Source: Sphingopyxis sp. YF1 (GTDB lineage: Bacteria > Pseudomonadota > Alphaproteobacteria > Sphingomonadales > Sphingomonadaceae). Taken from it: a DNA stretch of 64,000 nucleotides. A model generated the notes under the pieces. It was not told the DNA's origin, searched no databases, and saw nothing but the letters and a program-made list of their open reading frames with translations. Shown piece by piece: positions 9,075 to 17,309 of this stretch. A program made the translations under genes and the position numbers. The stretch spans positions 744,001 to 808,000 of the forward strand of contig NZ_CP033204.1 in assembly GCF_022701295.1 (NCBI RefSeq). Reading direction: 5' to 3'. The first letter of the stretch is position 1, and each line of letters begins with the position of its first letter.

Positions 9075-11096
9075 ATGACGGCACCGTTCAATTTCGGGCA
9101 GCTCAAATTTCTGGAGGCGCTGACCGAGGCGCTGTTCCACGGCGCGCCGATGGCGATCCCGGCGAGCGATGTTGTGCGCAATGTCGAGACGCTGTTCGGC
9201 AAGGTCGGAGGCACCAAGCTCAGGGAAATCCGCCTTTCGCTCGACGCGACCGAGCTGGTGCTGGCGCCGGTGTTCGTCGAACTCGACGTCGCCGAGCGCG
9301 CGGCGCGGGTGCAGAGCCGGCTGGCGAACAGCCGGTTCGACCTGTTCCAGGACATGGCGCGGCTGCGCGGCATCATCTACGCCTGCTATTACGGTCATTG
9401 GGAAGGCGGCGAGCGGCCGCGCGACGCGGGGCAGGACGCGAACGAGCATAATCCGGTGCTCGCGCAGATCGGTTTTACCCTGCCCAAATTCCGCGACCGC
9501 GTCGATCCGCCCGACCTCGACATCACCGACGTCACCGGGCGCGAAATCGACGATGCGCATATATTGACCGCGAGCACGCTTGCCGACGAATATGACGTCG
9601 TCGTCGTCGGATCGGGGGCGGGCGGTGCCGTCGCGGCCTGCAATGTCGCGGCGCAGGGTTACAGGGTGCTGATCGTCGAGGCGGGGCCTTTCTACCCCTC
9701 GCACCACATCACCCACCACGAACTCGACATGATCGCCCAGCTCTACAAACATGGTGCGGTCCAGACGACGACGAACCGCGACTTCGTGATCTTTCAGGGA
9801 CGCTGCGTCGGCGGGTCGTCGACGATCAACAACGGCATCTGCCTGCGCGTCAATGAAGCGGGGCGGACGCACCCCGATGCCGCCGACGTGCTCGCCAAAT
9901 GGGCAAGCATCGGCGCGCCCGTCGATCCGGCCGCCTTCCATGCCAGCTACGATGCGGTGGCGCGGAAGCTGGGCATCGCGCGCGCCGAACCGCGCAGCGG
10001 GCGACATAACGGCACGCATCTGATTGCGGGCTGGAACGCCTATGCCGCGGCGTCGACGAACCCGCGCGAGCGGCGCGCGGTGACCGACTGGTTCGACAAG
10101 AATTTCGGCCCGCCGAACACGCCGCAGGCGTGCGCCTATTGCGGCTATTGCAATTCGGGCTGCGCCTATGGCCGGCGCATGGGGATGGCGCAGACCTATC
10201 TGCCCGAAGCGTGCCGCGACCATGGCGCGCGCATCCTGCCCGAAACCAAGGTCGAGCGCATATTGTGGCGCGACGCGCCCGGCGGCAAGCAAGCGGCGGA
10301 GGCGGTGCGGCTGGTGATGCCCGACGGGAGCAAAAGGCTCGTGCGCACGCGCGTCGGCGTGATCGTCGCGGGCGGCACGATCGCCTCGTCGAAGCTGCTC
10401 CACCGCAGCGACGTCGACCGCACCGGATACCAGGTGTCGCTCAACGTCGCCTCGCCCGTCGTCGCGCTGATGCCCGACGGCGTCGGCGGCGACGCGTGGG
10501 ACGAGGACCAGATGACGAGCTATGTCGACTGCGGCGACTATCTGCTCGAAAGCCATTTCCAGCCGCCGATGGCGATGGCGTCGCTGATGCCCGGCTGGTT
10601 CGGCGACCATGCGGCGCGGATGAAGAATTTCGGCCGGGTCCATTCGGCGGGCATCCTGTTCCCCGCCGACCGGCGCGGGCAGGTCGAGGATGGCAAGCTC
10701 CATTTCCGCCTCGATGCGACCGACGACATGCCGGTGCTGCGCCGCGCGATGGCGACCTTGACCCGCGTGCATTTCGCGGCGGGCGCGATCGAATGCTATC
10801 CGGCGGTCGCGAGCGGTCACAAACTGACCCCCGATATGGACGTCGACGAGTTTTTCGCGCGCGAGATTCGCGAACAGGACGATGTGACATTGTCGAGCAG
10901 CCACCCGCACGGCGGCAATGCGATCCACGAAAATCCCGAATATGGCATCGTCGATCCCGGCTGCCGCGTCCACGGCACGACCAACGTGCTGGTGACCGAT
11001 GCGAGCGTCTTTCCGAGCTGCATCCGCGTCAATGCGCAATGGACGACGATGGCGATGGCGCATTATGCGACGGGACGGGGCGATCCGTTCCGCTGA
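9075..11096 (+). CDS. GMC-family FAD-dependent oxidoreductase
   Basis: A 673-residue flavoprotein oxidising an alcohol substrate. The FAD dinucleotide fold begins near residue 175 with YDVVVVGSGAGGAVAACNVA, followed by the GMC signature region GRCVGGSSTINNGICLRVN. The C-terminal GMC domain has SSSHPHGGNAIHENP, which carries the active-site His, and RVHGTTNVLVTDASVFPSC. A cysteine cluster ACAYCGYCNSGCAYGRRMG lies mid-protein, as in long-chain alcohol oxidases and related GMC enzymes. About 170 residues precede the FAD motif; this helical extension has no motif I recognise and could hold a partner-binding or membrane-associating role. No cytochrome partner gene is adjacent. Substrate unknown. 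Confidence 0.9.
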   Translation: MTAPFNFGQLKFLEALTEALFHGAPMAIPASDVVRNVETLFGKVGGTKLREIRLSLDATELVLAPVFVELDVAERAARVQSRLANSRFDLFQDMARLRGIIYACYYGHWEGGERPRDAGQDANEHNPVLAQIGFTLPKFRDRVDPPDLDITDVTGREIDDAHILTASTLADEYDVVVVGSGAGGAVAACNVAAQGYRVLIVEAGPFYPSHHITHHELDMIAQLYKHGAVQTTTNRDFVIFQGRCVGGSSTINNGICLRVNEAGRTHPDAADVLAKWASIGAPVDPAAFHASYDAVARKLGIARAEPRSGRHNGTHLIAGWNAYAAASTNPRERRAVTDWFDKNFGPPNTPQACAYCGYCNSGCAYGRRMGMAQTYLPEACRDHGARILPETKVERILWRDAPGGKQAAEAVRLVMPDGSKRLVRTRVGVIVAGGTIASSKLLHRSDVDRTGYQVSLNVASPVVALMPDGVGGDAWDEDQMTSYVDCGDYLLESHFQPPMAMASLMPGWFGDHAARMKNFGRVHSAGILFPADRRGQVEDGKLHFRLDATDDMPVLRRAMATLTRVHFAAGAIECYPAVASGHKLTPDMDVDEFFAREIREQDDVTLSSSHPHGGNAIHENPEYGIVDPGCRVHGTTNVLVTDASVFPSCIRVNAQWTTMAMAHYATGRGDPFR

Positions 11097-11103
11097 AATA
11101 GCT

Positions 11104-11188
11104 CGTCATTGCGAGCGGAGCGAAGCAATTCAGAACGGTTTACGCACACTCTGGATTGCCGCGTCGCCTTCGGCGCCTCGCAATGACG
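11104..11188. repeat. Intergenic inverted repeat (family B)
   Basis: Arms begin with CGTCATTGCGAGCGGAGCG at 11104 and end with CTCGCAATGACG at 11188, with inner partial pairing around CAATTCAG and CTGGATTG. This type of element is widespread in intergenic DNA of many proteobacteria. It separates the GMC oxidoreductase from trhO. Confidence 0.75.
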
Positions 11189-11230
11189 TTGCTTTTGTTT
11201 GTGGTGCCGTGCGGCTAAAGGGCGCCGATC

Positions 11231-11959
11231 ATGACCTTCACCGTCGCTGCCCTCTATAAATTCGCGCCCTTCGACGATCCCGCTGCGCTGCGTCAGCCCT
11301 TGCTCGATCTGTGTGCGGCGCAGGGTGTCAAAGGCACGCTCCTGCTCGCGCGCGAGGGCGTCAACGGCACGATCGCCGGGCCCGAGGCGGGAATCGCGGC
11401 GGTGGTCGCACACATCCGCGCGCTGCCCGGGTGCGCCGATCTCGACGTCAAATATTCGGCCGCCGCCGCCATGCCCTTCCAGCGGCTCAAGGTGCGGCTG
11501 AAGAAGGAGATCGTGACGATGAAGGTGCCCGGCATCGATCCGTCGCGCGACGTCGGCCGCTATGTCGCCCCCGCCGACTGGAACGCGGTGATCGCCGATC
11601 CCGACACCGTGGTGATCGACACGCGCAACGGCTTCGAGGTCGGCTACGGCAGCTTCGACGGTGCGATCAATCCGCAGACGAAGAGCTTCGGCGACTTCCC
11701 CGGCTGGTGGCGCGACCATGCCGCCGAATTTGCGGGCAAGCGTGTCGCGATGTTCTGCACCGGCGGCATCCGCTGCGAAAAGTCGACCGCCTATCTCCGC
11801 AGCGAAGGCGTCGACGATGTCGTCCACCTGAAAGGCGGCATCCTCGCCTATCTCGAACAGGTGCCCGAGGCGGCAAGCCGCTGGCACGGCAGCTGCTTCG
11901 TCTTCGACGAGCGCGTCAGCGTCGGGCACGGGCTGGTCGAGGTGGGTGAGAAGGAATAG
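11231..11959 (+). CDS. trhO: tRNA uridine(34) hydroxylase, rhodanese-like (TrhO/YceA)
   Basis: Oxygen-dependent hydroxylation of wobble uridine 34 in tRNA, the first step to 5-carboxymethoxyuridine-type modifications. The 242-residue protein has the N-terminal acylphosphatase-like domain with the family motif [13 protein letters not shown] and a C-terminal rhodanese domain (about 115-215). The catalytic Cys176 lies in [16 protein letters not shown]. The sequence [14 protein letters not shown] between the domains is typical of YceA proteins. It is shorter than the E. coli protein (350 residues) because the C-terminal zinc-binding tail is missing, as in many alphaproteobacterial versions. It stands alone between repeat elements. 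Confidence 0.9.
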   Translation: MTFTVAALYKFAPFDDPAALRQPLLDLCAAQGVKGTLLLAREGVNGTIAGPEAGIAAVVAHIRALPGCADLDVKYSAAAAMPFQRLKVRLKKEIVTMKVPGIDPSRDVGRYVAPADWNAVIADPDTVVIDTRNGFEVGYGSFDGAINPQTKSFGDFPGWWRDHAAEFAGKRVAMFCTGGIRCEKSTAYLRSEGVDDVVHLKGGILAYLEQVPEAASRWHGSCFVFDERVSVGHGLVEVGEKE

Positions 11960-12264
11960 CGGCGGCTCCGGGATGGTAAACCGCCATGGCCCTCTGTCGT
12001 CGTCCGGGTTGAAGCCGGTCGGGGCAAGCGCCGCGCGGCATTTTCAAAGTTCAGGTAAGTTCAGCCCTGTGCGCCCGCCGATTTGAGCCTTGCCCCGGGC
12101 TGGACGCGCCCGGCGCGGTCGCATCGGCGAGCCGGGCAGCGACCGCTTTTGTCCGCCAAATGAACGAGCCGGACGGAGGCCGGCATAGCCGGATAATATA
12201 GGAAAGGCCTATTTGCAGAAGAGCGTCGCGTCGGGGTGAGAAGCGGATCGCGTCCATTTCCAGT

Positions 12265-12343
12265 CGTCATCCCGGCGAAGGCCGGGATCTCACCGGTGCA
12301 TCATGGCTTGCAGGGCGGGATCCCGGCCTTCGCCGGGATGACG
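12265..12343. repeat. Palindromic repeat (family C)
   Basis: Arms CGTCATCCCGGCGAAGGCCG at 12265 and a matching CGGCCTTCGCCGGGATGACG ending at 12343, each itself partly self-complementary (CCCGGCGAAGGCCGGG). This motif is common in intergenic DNA of alphaproteobacteria. Confidence 0.8.
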
Positions 12344-12368
12344 GAACACGACCGAATCGAGTCCTCCG

Positions 12369-12453
12369 TGCGCCCCGGCGAAAGCCGGGGTCCAGTGTAG
12401 AAACACGCCGGGTTCGTGTCGGCATTCTGGGCCCCGGCTTTCGCCGGGGTGCA
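12369..12453. repeat. Palindromic repeat (family D), copy 1
   Basis: Left arm TGCGCCCCGGCGAAAGCCGG, right arm CCGGCTTTCGCCGGGGTGCA. The same element recurs at 49258-49342 with nearly identical arms but a different loop, which shows that the arms are under conservation or spread as a unit. Confidence 0.82.
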
Positions 12454-12488
12454 CATCTCTAGCGGCGACTAACGGTCGCATTCCGCCA

Positions 12489-12638
12489 ATCCTCCCTGTC
12501 GCGCAGCAATGGGGAGGTGGCAGCGCGCAGCGCTGACGGAGGGGCCGGCGCCGTCCGGCGTCGCGCGACCTTGCGGCCCCTCCACCACTCGCTGCGCGAG
12601 CGGTCCCCCTCCCCATAGCCTGCGGCCACAGGGAGGAT
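12489..12638. repeat. Long compound palindrome (family E), copy 1
   Basis: A 150-bp element bounded by ATCCTCCCTGT and ACAGGGAGGAT. Inside are further complementary blocks: AATGGGGAGGTGGCAGCGCG against GGTCCCCCTCCCCAT, and GACGGAGGGGC against GCCCCTCC. Copies lie at 34801-34935 (opposite internal orientation) and 49091-49226 (same orientation). Confidence 0.82.
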
Positions 12639-12694
12639 CTAAGTCCGCTATCGGTCGAGACCGGTCGCGCTCCGCTGGCGGTACGCGCTGGGCT

Positions 12695-13318
12695 TCAGTT
12701 CGCCCGCGCGGCGCCATATTCGACCCAGCCGAAGGGGCGGGGGGTCTTGGGCATGTACAGCGCGCCCTGTCGCTCGACCGCGAAGCCCGCGGCGGCATAG
12801 GCATCCGAAATCGGCCGGGTGAGATGGCAATTGCCGCCGATGCGTTTCCAGATGGGCTCGATCCGCCGTTGCCACTTGGCGACCCCGGCGTCGGGCGCAC
12901 CGCCATGTTCGAGGAAGAGCGCGGTGCCGCCGGGTTTTAGCACGCGGCGGATTTCGGACAGCACCGCCGCCTGCTCGGCGACCGAGCAGAGGGTGAAGGT
13001 GGTGACGACGGTGTCGAACTGACCGTCGCCGAACGGCATCGCCTCGCCCACGCCGCCCTGAATGTCGGCGTCGATCCCGTGCGCTTGCGCCGCCGCGCGG
13101 CTCATTTCGAGCAGTTCGGGCGAGGGGTCGAGCCCGGTGAAGCTCCTGACGCGGTTGCGGTCATAGAATTCCATGTTGATCCCGCCGCCGCAGCCGAGCT
13201 CGAGTATGTCGCCCGCGGCGTGCGGCACGACCTTGCTGCGCGCCTTCATGATCTGCCCCTGCGAACAGGCGCATTTGATCAGCCGCGGTACGCCGTGTCT
13301 TTCCCACCAGCTAGCCAT
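12695..13318 (-). CDS. Class I SAM-dependent methyltransferase
   Basis: A 207-residue UbiE-like methyltransferase. Motif I is ILELGCGGGINMEFY (about residues 38-52), followed by the acidic strand SFTGLDPSPELLEMS, motif II/III FDTVVTTFTLCSV, and ALFLEHGGAPD. The FLEHG signature resembles phosphatidylethanolamine N-methyltransferase-type and METTL7-like enzymes, but the substrate cannot be read from sequence. Its start overlaps the stop of the SRPBCC membrane protein upstream by 8 nt, so both are translated from one leftward message. An N-terminal CACSQG could bind metal or form a disulfide. Confidence 0.85.
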   Translation of the reverse strand: MASWWERHGVPRLIKCACSQGQIMKARSKVVPHAAGDILELGCGGGINMEFYDRNRVRSFTGLDPSPELLEMSRAAAQAHGIDADIQGGVGEAMPFGDGQFDTVVTTFTLCSVAEQAAVLSEIRRVLKPGGTALFLEHGGAPDAGVAKWQRRIEPIWKRIGGNCHLTRPISDAYAAAGFAVERQGALYMPKTPRPFGWVEYGAARAN

Positions 13319-14315
13319 GTTCGCTCCTCAGCCGTGCAGCGACGATGGCGAGGACGTTCGCCTGGATGTCGCCGAGAATTTGTTCGCCCCACATCGCGGC
13401 ATAGGCGTTGACGGGCGTCGCCATGCGATAGCGCGTCCACAGTTCGATCCGTGTCCGGCCATCCGCCATCGGGATCAGGCGATAGCCGCCGCGTTCGATC
13501 CGCAACTGGCGGCTGTCCGGGTTGATGTGGCGGTCGGTGCGCCGATGGATCGACGGATCGGGAAACGCAAAGCGCCAGGCGATCTCGCGGCCCGGGTGCC
13601 AGTCGGTGACGATTTCCTGAAAGCGGATATCGTCCTGCCAGCGCGCGTCGCGGACGGCACCCACGCCGCGGCCGGCGAGCGACGATTCGACCGGGCGGGG
13701 CAGGCGCAGCACGCTCTGGCTGAAGGTCCAGCGGCCTTCGCCCGGCGCGATCGCAGGAATCGCGAGCAGCGCGTCCCAGCTCTGCGCCGCCGAAGCCTCG
13801 ACGATGATCGCGCGCGTGACGACGTAGCTGTCGCGCGGCGGCGCGACCTGCTGATCGACGACGAGCGCGAGGAACGGCAGAAGCAGCAGCGCGTTGGCGC
13901 GAAAGATCGTGCTGTCGGCCCGGTTGCGGCGTTGGCGATAGAGGTACACGGGCCACACGCCGAGCATGCCGAACAGCAGCCACAGCGGCAGCACCATCAG
14001 CACGCAGATCACGCCTTCGCGCAGGAAGACCATGCCGATCGCGGTCATGCCGCCGCCGAGCCACACGGGGACGAGAAAATAGGTCGAGCGCGCCCAGTTT
14101 CGCCGCAGGCTGCCGACCCAGGCGACGAAGGCCGACAGGGCGGCCGGCAGCACGACCAGCAGCGTATAGCCGACCGCGCCGCCCATCCCGACCTCGATCA
14201 GCAGATAGACGCCGAGGGCGACCGCGAGCGCGGCGATGAATGCCGTCACGAGCGGCCAGCGTTCGCCGCGTCGCGCCGGTGCCGCCTGGTCGTCGGCGGC
14301 GCTATCCTCTTTCAT
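13311..14315 (-). CDS. SRPBCC-fold membrane protein
   Basis: A 334-residue protein with three or four membrane helices in the N-terminal half (for example FIAALAVALGVYLLIEVG and LLVVLPAALSAFVAWVG) followed by a soluble START/Bet v1-like SRPBCC domain (about residues 165-325). The domain shows VTDWHPGREIAWRFAFPDPS and the terminal helix AMWGEQILGDIQANVLAIVA. SRPBCC domains bind hydrophobic ligands; a membrane-anchored version next to a methyltransferase suggests lipid or quinone handling, which is inference. The ATG at 14315 is chosen because AAGGGGGAGCCG precedes it. The gene is divergent from trxB with 85 bp between starts. Confidence 0.75.
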   Translation of the reverse strand: MKEDSAADDQAAPARRGERWPLVTAFIAALAVALGVYLLIEVGMGGAVGYTLLVVLPAALSAFVAWVGSLRRNWARSTYFLVPVWLGGGMTAIGMVFLREGVICVLMVLPLWLLFGMLGVWPVYLYRQRRNRADSTIFRANALLLLPFLALVVDQQVAPPRDSYVVTRAIIVEASAAQSWDALLAIPAIAPGEGRWTFSQSVLRLPRPVESSLAGRGVGAVRDARWQDDIRFQEIVTDWHPGREIAWRFAFPDPSIHRRTDRHINPDSRQLRIERGGYRLIPMADGRTRIELWTRYRMATPVNAYAAMWGEQILGDIQANVLAIVAARLRSEHG

Positions 14316-14400
14316 CGGCTCCCCCTTGGCGCACAGCCTGTCCCTTGCTAGCGCGGTTGGCAACACCCATTTAGGCGCACCACGCCAGCGAAGGATCACC

Positions 14401-15366
14401 ATGCCCACCACGCACGAAACCAAGATGCTCATCCTCGGCTCGGGCCCCGCGGGGCTGTCGGCCGCCATCTATGCCGCGCGTGCGGGGATGAAGCCGATCG
14501 TCGTGCAGGGGCTCCAGCCCGGCGGCCAGCTGACCATCACCACCGATGTCGAGAATTACCCGGGTTTCGCCGAAGTGATCCAGGGCCCCTGGCTGATGGA
14601 ACAGATGACCGCGCAGGCGACGCATGTCGGCACGACGATGATCTGGGACACGATCGTCGACGTCGATGTGTCGCAGCGCCCGTTCAGGCTGACCGGCGAC
14701 GGCGGCGACGTCTATCTGGCCGAAACGCTGGTGATTGCGACGGGCGCGCAGGCCAAATGGCTGGGCGTCGAGGGCGAGCAGGAACTCGGCGGCAAGGGCG
14801 TGTCGGCGTGCGCCACGTGCGACGGCTTCTTCTATCGCGGCAAGAAGGTCGTGGTGATCGGCGGCGGCAACACCGCGGTCGAGGAGGCGCTGTACCTGAC
14901 CAACCACAGCGACGATGTGACGCTGATCCACCGCCGTGATCATTTGCGCGCCGAAAAGATCCTGCAGGACCGGCTGTTCGCCAACCCGAAGATCAAGGTC
15001 TTGTGGAACAAGCGCGTCGAGCGTTTCGTCGCGGGCGAGGGCGTGTCGGGGCTGGTCGGGGTCGACCTGGTCGACACCGTCACCGGTGCGGCGAGCCACG
15101 AGCCGACCGACGGCGGCTTCGTCGCGATCGGCCACAGCCCCTCGACCGAACTGTTCAAGGGCAAGCTGCCGCTCGACGCCGACGGCTATCTGCAGGTGAC
15201 GCCGGGCACGTCGCTGACCAGCATCCCCGGCGTCTTCGCCGCGGGCGACGTCACCGACAAGGTCTATCGCCAGGCGGTGACCGCGGCGGGCATGGGCTGC
15301 ATGGCGGCGCTCGACGCCGAACGCTTCCTTGCCGAGGCCGAATATAAGGCGCTGGTGGAGGCGTAA
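14401..15366 (+). CDS. trxB: Thioredoxin-disulfide reductase
   Basis: NADPH-dependent flavoprotein that reduces thioredoxin; cytoplasmic homodimer. The 321-residue product has the FAD motif ILGSGPAGLSAAIYAARAG near the N-terminus, the redox pair Cys137-Ala-Thr-Cys140 (ACATCDGFF), the NADPH motif VVIGGGNTAVEEALYL, and the second FAD motif GVFAAGDVTDKVYRQAVTAA. The ATG at 14401 follows AAGGATCACC and gives the standard N-terminus. An in-frame start further upstream would extend over the divergent gene and is unlikely. It converges with the leftward exosortase hydrolase gene 24 bp after its stop. Confidence 0.97.
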   Translation: MPTTHETKMLILGSGPAGLSAAIYAARAGMKPIVVQGLQPGGQLTITTDVENYPGFAEVIQGPWLMEQMTAQATHVGTTMIWDTIVDVDVSQRPFRLTGDGGDVYLAETLVIATGAQAKWLGVEGEQELGGKGVSACATCDGFFYRGKKVVVIGGGNTAVEEALYLTNHSDDVTLIHRRDHLRAEKILQDRLFANPKIKVLWNKRVERFVAGEGVSGLVGVDLVDTVTGAASHEPTDGGFVAIGHSPSTELFKGKLPLDADGYLQVTPGTSLTSIPGVFAAGDVTDKVYRQAVTAAGMGCMAALDAERFLAEAEYKALVEA

Positions 15367-15390
15367 CCAACCTCGCCCTCGCGAGGACGA

Positions 15391-16212
15391 TTATTCGAGA
15401 GCGGCGATTATCCGCGTTGCCAGCCATTCGCTATCGTCGCCGGCAAAGCTGTGCGAGGAGCTTGCGAGCCGCTCGACGCGGAGCGTCCCCGGGTTCGCCT
15501 CGATGCGGGCAAGGGGTGCCGCGAGTGTCTCCATGAACGCTTGCGCGGTGCGGTCGCCGGTCGCGAGCAGGATCGTCGCCGGGCGGCGCAGCCCGGCCAG
15601 CGCCGCGTCGAGGTCTCCGGCAAGGCTGCCGGCGGCCGGTTCGGTGCTTCTTTTGCCCATCGCTGACAGGCCGCGCGCGAGTTTGCGGACATCGATCTCG
15701 CCCTTCAGCAGCCTGAGCAGGCTTCTGGGGTCTTTCAGCCGCGACAGGTAACGCGCGCGGATCGCCGAGACGGGGGGCAGTGCGGGTTCGTCCGCCGCCT
15801 CGCCGCCGCCGTCATCCGCATAGGTCCAGGGATTGGCGAGGATCAGCGCATCGAGTGCGAGCGGCTGGTGCAGCAGCAATGCGCTCGCGGCGTCGCAATT
15901 GCCGAAGGCGGCGATGCGCGCGACGTGCGGTGCGGCGTCGCGGAACGCCGCGATCGCCGCCGCGATGTCGGGGCCGCTCGACCGGTAACCGCCATTGCCG
16001 CCCTCGCTGTCGCCGATCCCGCGCCGGTCGAAGCGGAAGACCGGGTGCCCCGCCGCGGCGACGCGCTGAGCCAGCATCGCCATGCCGCGGTGTGCGCCGC
16101 TGCGAATCTCGTTGCCGCCCGACACGATGAGGAGCCCCGTGGAGCCGGGCGCGTCGTCGAGCGTCGCGGCGAGCGCGGCGCCGTCGCAGGCGAAGCTCAG
16201 GTGGCGCCGCAT
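15391..16212 (-). CDS. Exosortase A system-associated hydrolase 1 (alpha/beta fold, Cys nucleophile)
   Basis: A 273-residue alpha/beta hydrolase of the family found only with XrtA loci (recalled as TIGR03100). VFRFDRRGIGDSEGG marks the strand-helix before the elbow, and AAFGNCDAASALLL places Cys106 where other hydrolases have serine. The late LASSSHSFAGDDS supplies the general-base His, and LLATGDRTAQAF the acid. A Cys nucleophile would suit acyl transfer or thioester chemistry more than simple ester hydrolysis; this is inference. The start at 16212 overlaps the upstream hydrolase 2 gene by 16 nt. It is the last gene of the leftward arm of the XrtA locus, converging on trxB. Confidence 0.85.
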   Translation of the reverse strand: MRRHLSFACDGAALAATLDDAPGSTGLLIVSGGNEIRSGAHRGMAMLAQRVAAAGHPVFRFDRRGIGDSEGGNGGYRSSGPDIAAAIAAFRDAAPHVARIAAFGNCDAASALLLHQPLALDALILANPWTYADDGGGEAADEPALPPVSAIRARYLSRLKDPRSLLRLLKGEIDVRKLARGLSAMGKRSTEPAAGSLAGDLDAALAGLRRPATILLATGDRTAQAFMETLAAPLARIEANPGTLRVERLASSSHSFAGDDSEWLATRIIAALE

Positions 16213-16880
16213 GCGGTGCTCCAGGTCGCGATGTCGTCGGCGATCGCCTCCGCCATCGCGGCGTCCTCGCCGGGTTCGGCGCGCAGCCACAAGGGCGTGC
16301 CCACGATGCCGTCGGCGCCGAGCGCGAGGGTGCGCAGAGGTTCGACGGGTTGTACCTCGGCGCTGCCGAGCTGTGCGATCATCGCGGGCGACAGGCGATT
16401 GCCGGCGAGCAGCAGCGGCGCGGTCTTCGCCGTTTCGGTCAGGCTTTCGAGCGACGAGGTCGCGCCCGCCTCGCGGTCGGCCGAGACCCGTGCGCGCAGC
16501 AGGGTGCGGAGCAGCGATGCGCCGCCGGCCGGCGCCAGCCGCCACCAGCCCGCGGCCTTGATCCGATGGTCGATGAGCGCGCCGCCGCGCACCGACGCGA
16601 CGAGGAGGGGGCCGTCGATGGCGGCCGCACGCTCGGCGAGGGCATTTTGCCACATGCCGAGATCGACGCTTTCCAGCGCGACGAGGCTCTCGTTCTGCCC
16701 GGGGAGGTCGGGCATCGCTGCGGCGAAGCCGCGCGCGGCGAGCGCGCGCATCGCGAGCACCAGCGTGCGGCGCGTGCGGTTCGCTTCCTCGAACAAGGGC
16801 GGGACGACCAGCACGGTCGCGCGCGGCGCGCCCGCGGGAGCGATACGGAGGATATGTTCGGGCATCGCGCTGCCGCTCAA
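16197..16880 (-). CDS. Exosortase A system-associated hydrolase 2 (degenerate nucleophile)
   Basis: A 227-residue alpha/beta hydrolase-like protein (family recalled as TIGR03101). VLVVPPLFEEANRTRRTL at residues 23-40 is the family signature oxyanion loop. The nucleophile elbow reads LLVASVRGGALI: aligned to GxSxGG, the serine position is Val97, so it is probably not a standard hydrolase. It may bind rather than cleave its ligand or act with hydrolase 1, whose gene overlaps its end. A second ATG at 16865 is an alternative start. Upstream, 137 bp containing a family A palindrome separates it from the acyl carrier protein gene on the same strand. Confidence 0.82.
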   Translation of the reverse strand: MSGSAMPEHILRIAPAGAPRATVLVVPPLFEEANRTRRTLVLAMRALAARGFAAAMPDLPGQNESLVALESVDLGMWQNALAERAAAIDGPLLVASVRGGALIDHRIKAAGWWRLAPAGGASLLRTLLRARVSADREAGATSSLESLTETAKTAPLLLAGNRLSPAMIAQLGSAEVQPVEPLRTLALGADGIVGTPLWLRAEPGEDAAMAEAIADDIATWSTACGAT

Positions 16881-16897
16881 CGCTGCAGATCCTCGCC

Positions 16898-16987
16898 CGT
16901 TTGTCCTGAGCTTGTCGAAGGACCGTCCTTCTTCCTTTCAGCGTCAGAAAGAAAAGAACGGCCCTTCGACAAGCTCAGGGCGAACGG
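16898..16987. repeat. Imperfect inverted repeat (family A, copy 2) inside the leftward XrtA operon
   Basis: Arms carry TCCTGAGCTTGTCGAAGGAC and GCCCTTCGACAAGCTCAGGG, with two or three mismatches between them; the loop contains a second small palindrome (CTTTC AGCGTCA GAAAG). Unlike the other elements it lies between two genes of the same strand (ACP and hydrolase 2), where it could limit or tune read-through. Confidence 0.82.
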
Positions 16988-17017
16988 AGGGAAGGAAGGC
17001 GCCCGGTCCAAAAGCCC

Positions 17018-17302
17018 TCAGTCGGTCACTTTGCGCAGCGAGAAGGCCAGCAGATTGCCATAGGTCTCGAAAATCTCGCCGTCGATCTCGTCGTCGTCGA
17101 TGATGATGCCGAGGCGATCCTCCATTTCGGTCAGCACGGTCGCGACCGCCATCGAATCGAATTCGGGCAGTTCGCCGAACAGGCCGCTGTCCTCGGTCAG
17201 CGCAGCGGCGCGGGCTTCGCCGAGGCCCAATATGTCGGCGAGCAGCGCGCGGAGCGTGGCGTCGACGCCCGAAGCGGCGGGGGTGGCGGCAGTATCGGTC
17301 AT
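17018..17302 (-). CDS. Acyl carrier protein, exosortase A system-associated
   Basis: A 94-residue phosphopantetheine carrier. The attachment site is Ser50 in ELPEFDSMAVATVLTEME, the consensus DSM motif, in a four-helix acidic protein. It presumably carries the acyl or aminoacyl group activated by the AMP-forming ligase encoded on the divergent strand and hands it to the neighbouring acyltransferase. The start at 17302 is preferred; a start at 17338 would overlap the upstream GNAT gene. The gap to the GNAT stop is only 7 bp, so the two are co-transcribed. Confidence 0.85.
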   Translation of the reverse strand: MTDTAATPAASGVDATLRALLADILGLGEARAAALTEDSGLFGELPEFDSMAVATVLTEMEDRLGIIIDDDEIDGEIFETYGNLLAFSLRKVTD

Positions 17303-17309
17303 TTCGTCC

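Larger units (their letters stand above)
11960..12694. other. 735-bp intergenic region made largely of repeats
   Basis: No convincing coding region is present between trhO and the leftward methyltransferase. The first 300 bp hold nothing I can name. From 12265 three different palindromic elements lie head to tail (families C, D and E, listed separately), giving almost 380 bp of hairpin-forming DNA. Confidence 0.7.

Noticed and set aside
8847..11063. 738-codon open frame on the minus strand opposite the GMC oxidoreductase
   Set aside because: Arg/His-rich composition typical of the antisense shadow of a high-GC gene; the plus-strand protein has clear motifs.
12051..12270. Two overlapping short minus-strand frames in the gap after trhO
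   Set aside because: No ribosome binding site, no motif, and composition as expected for non-coding high-GC DNA.
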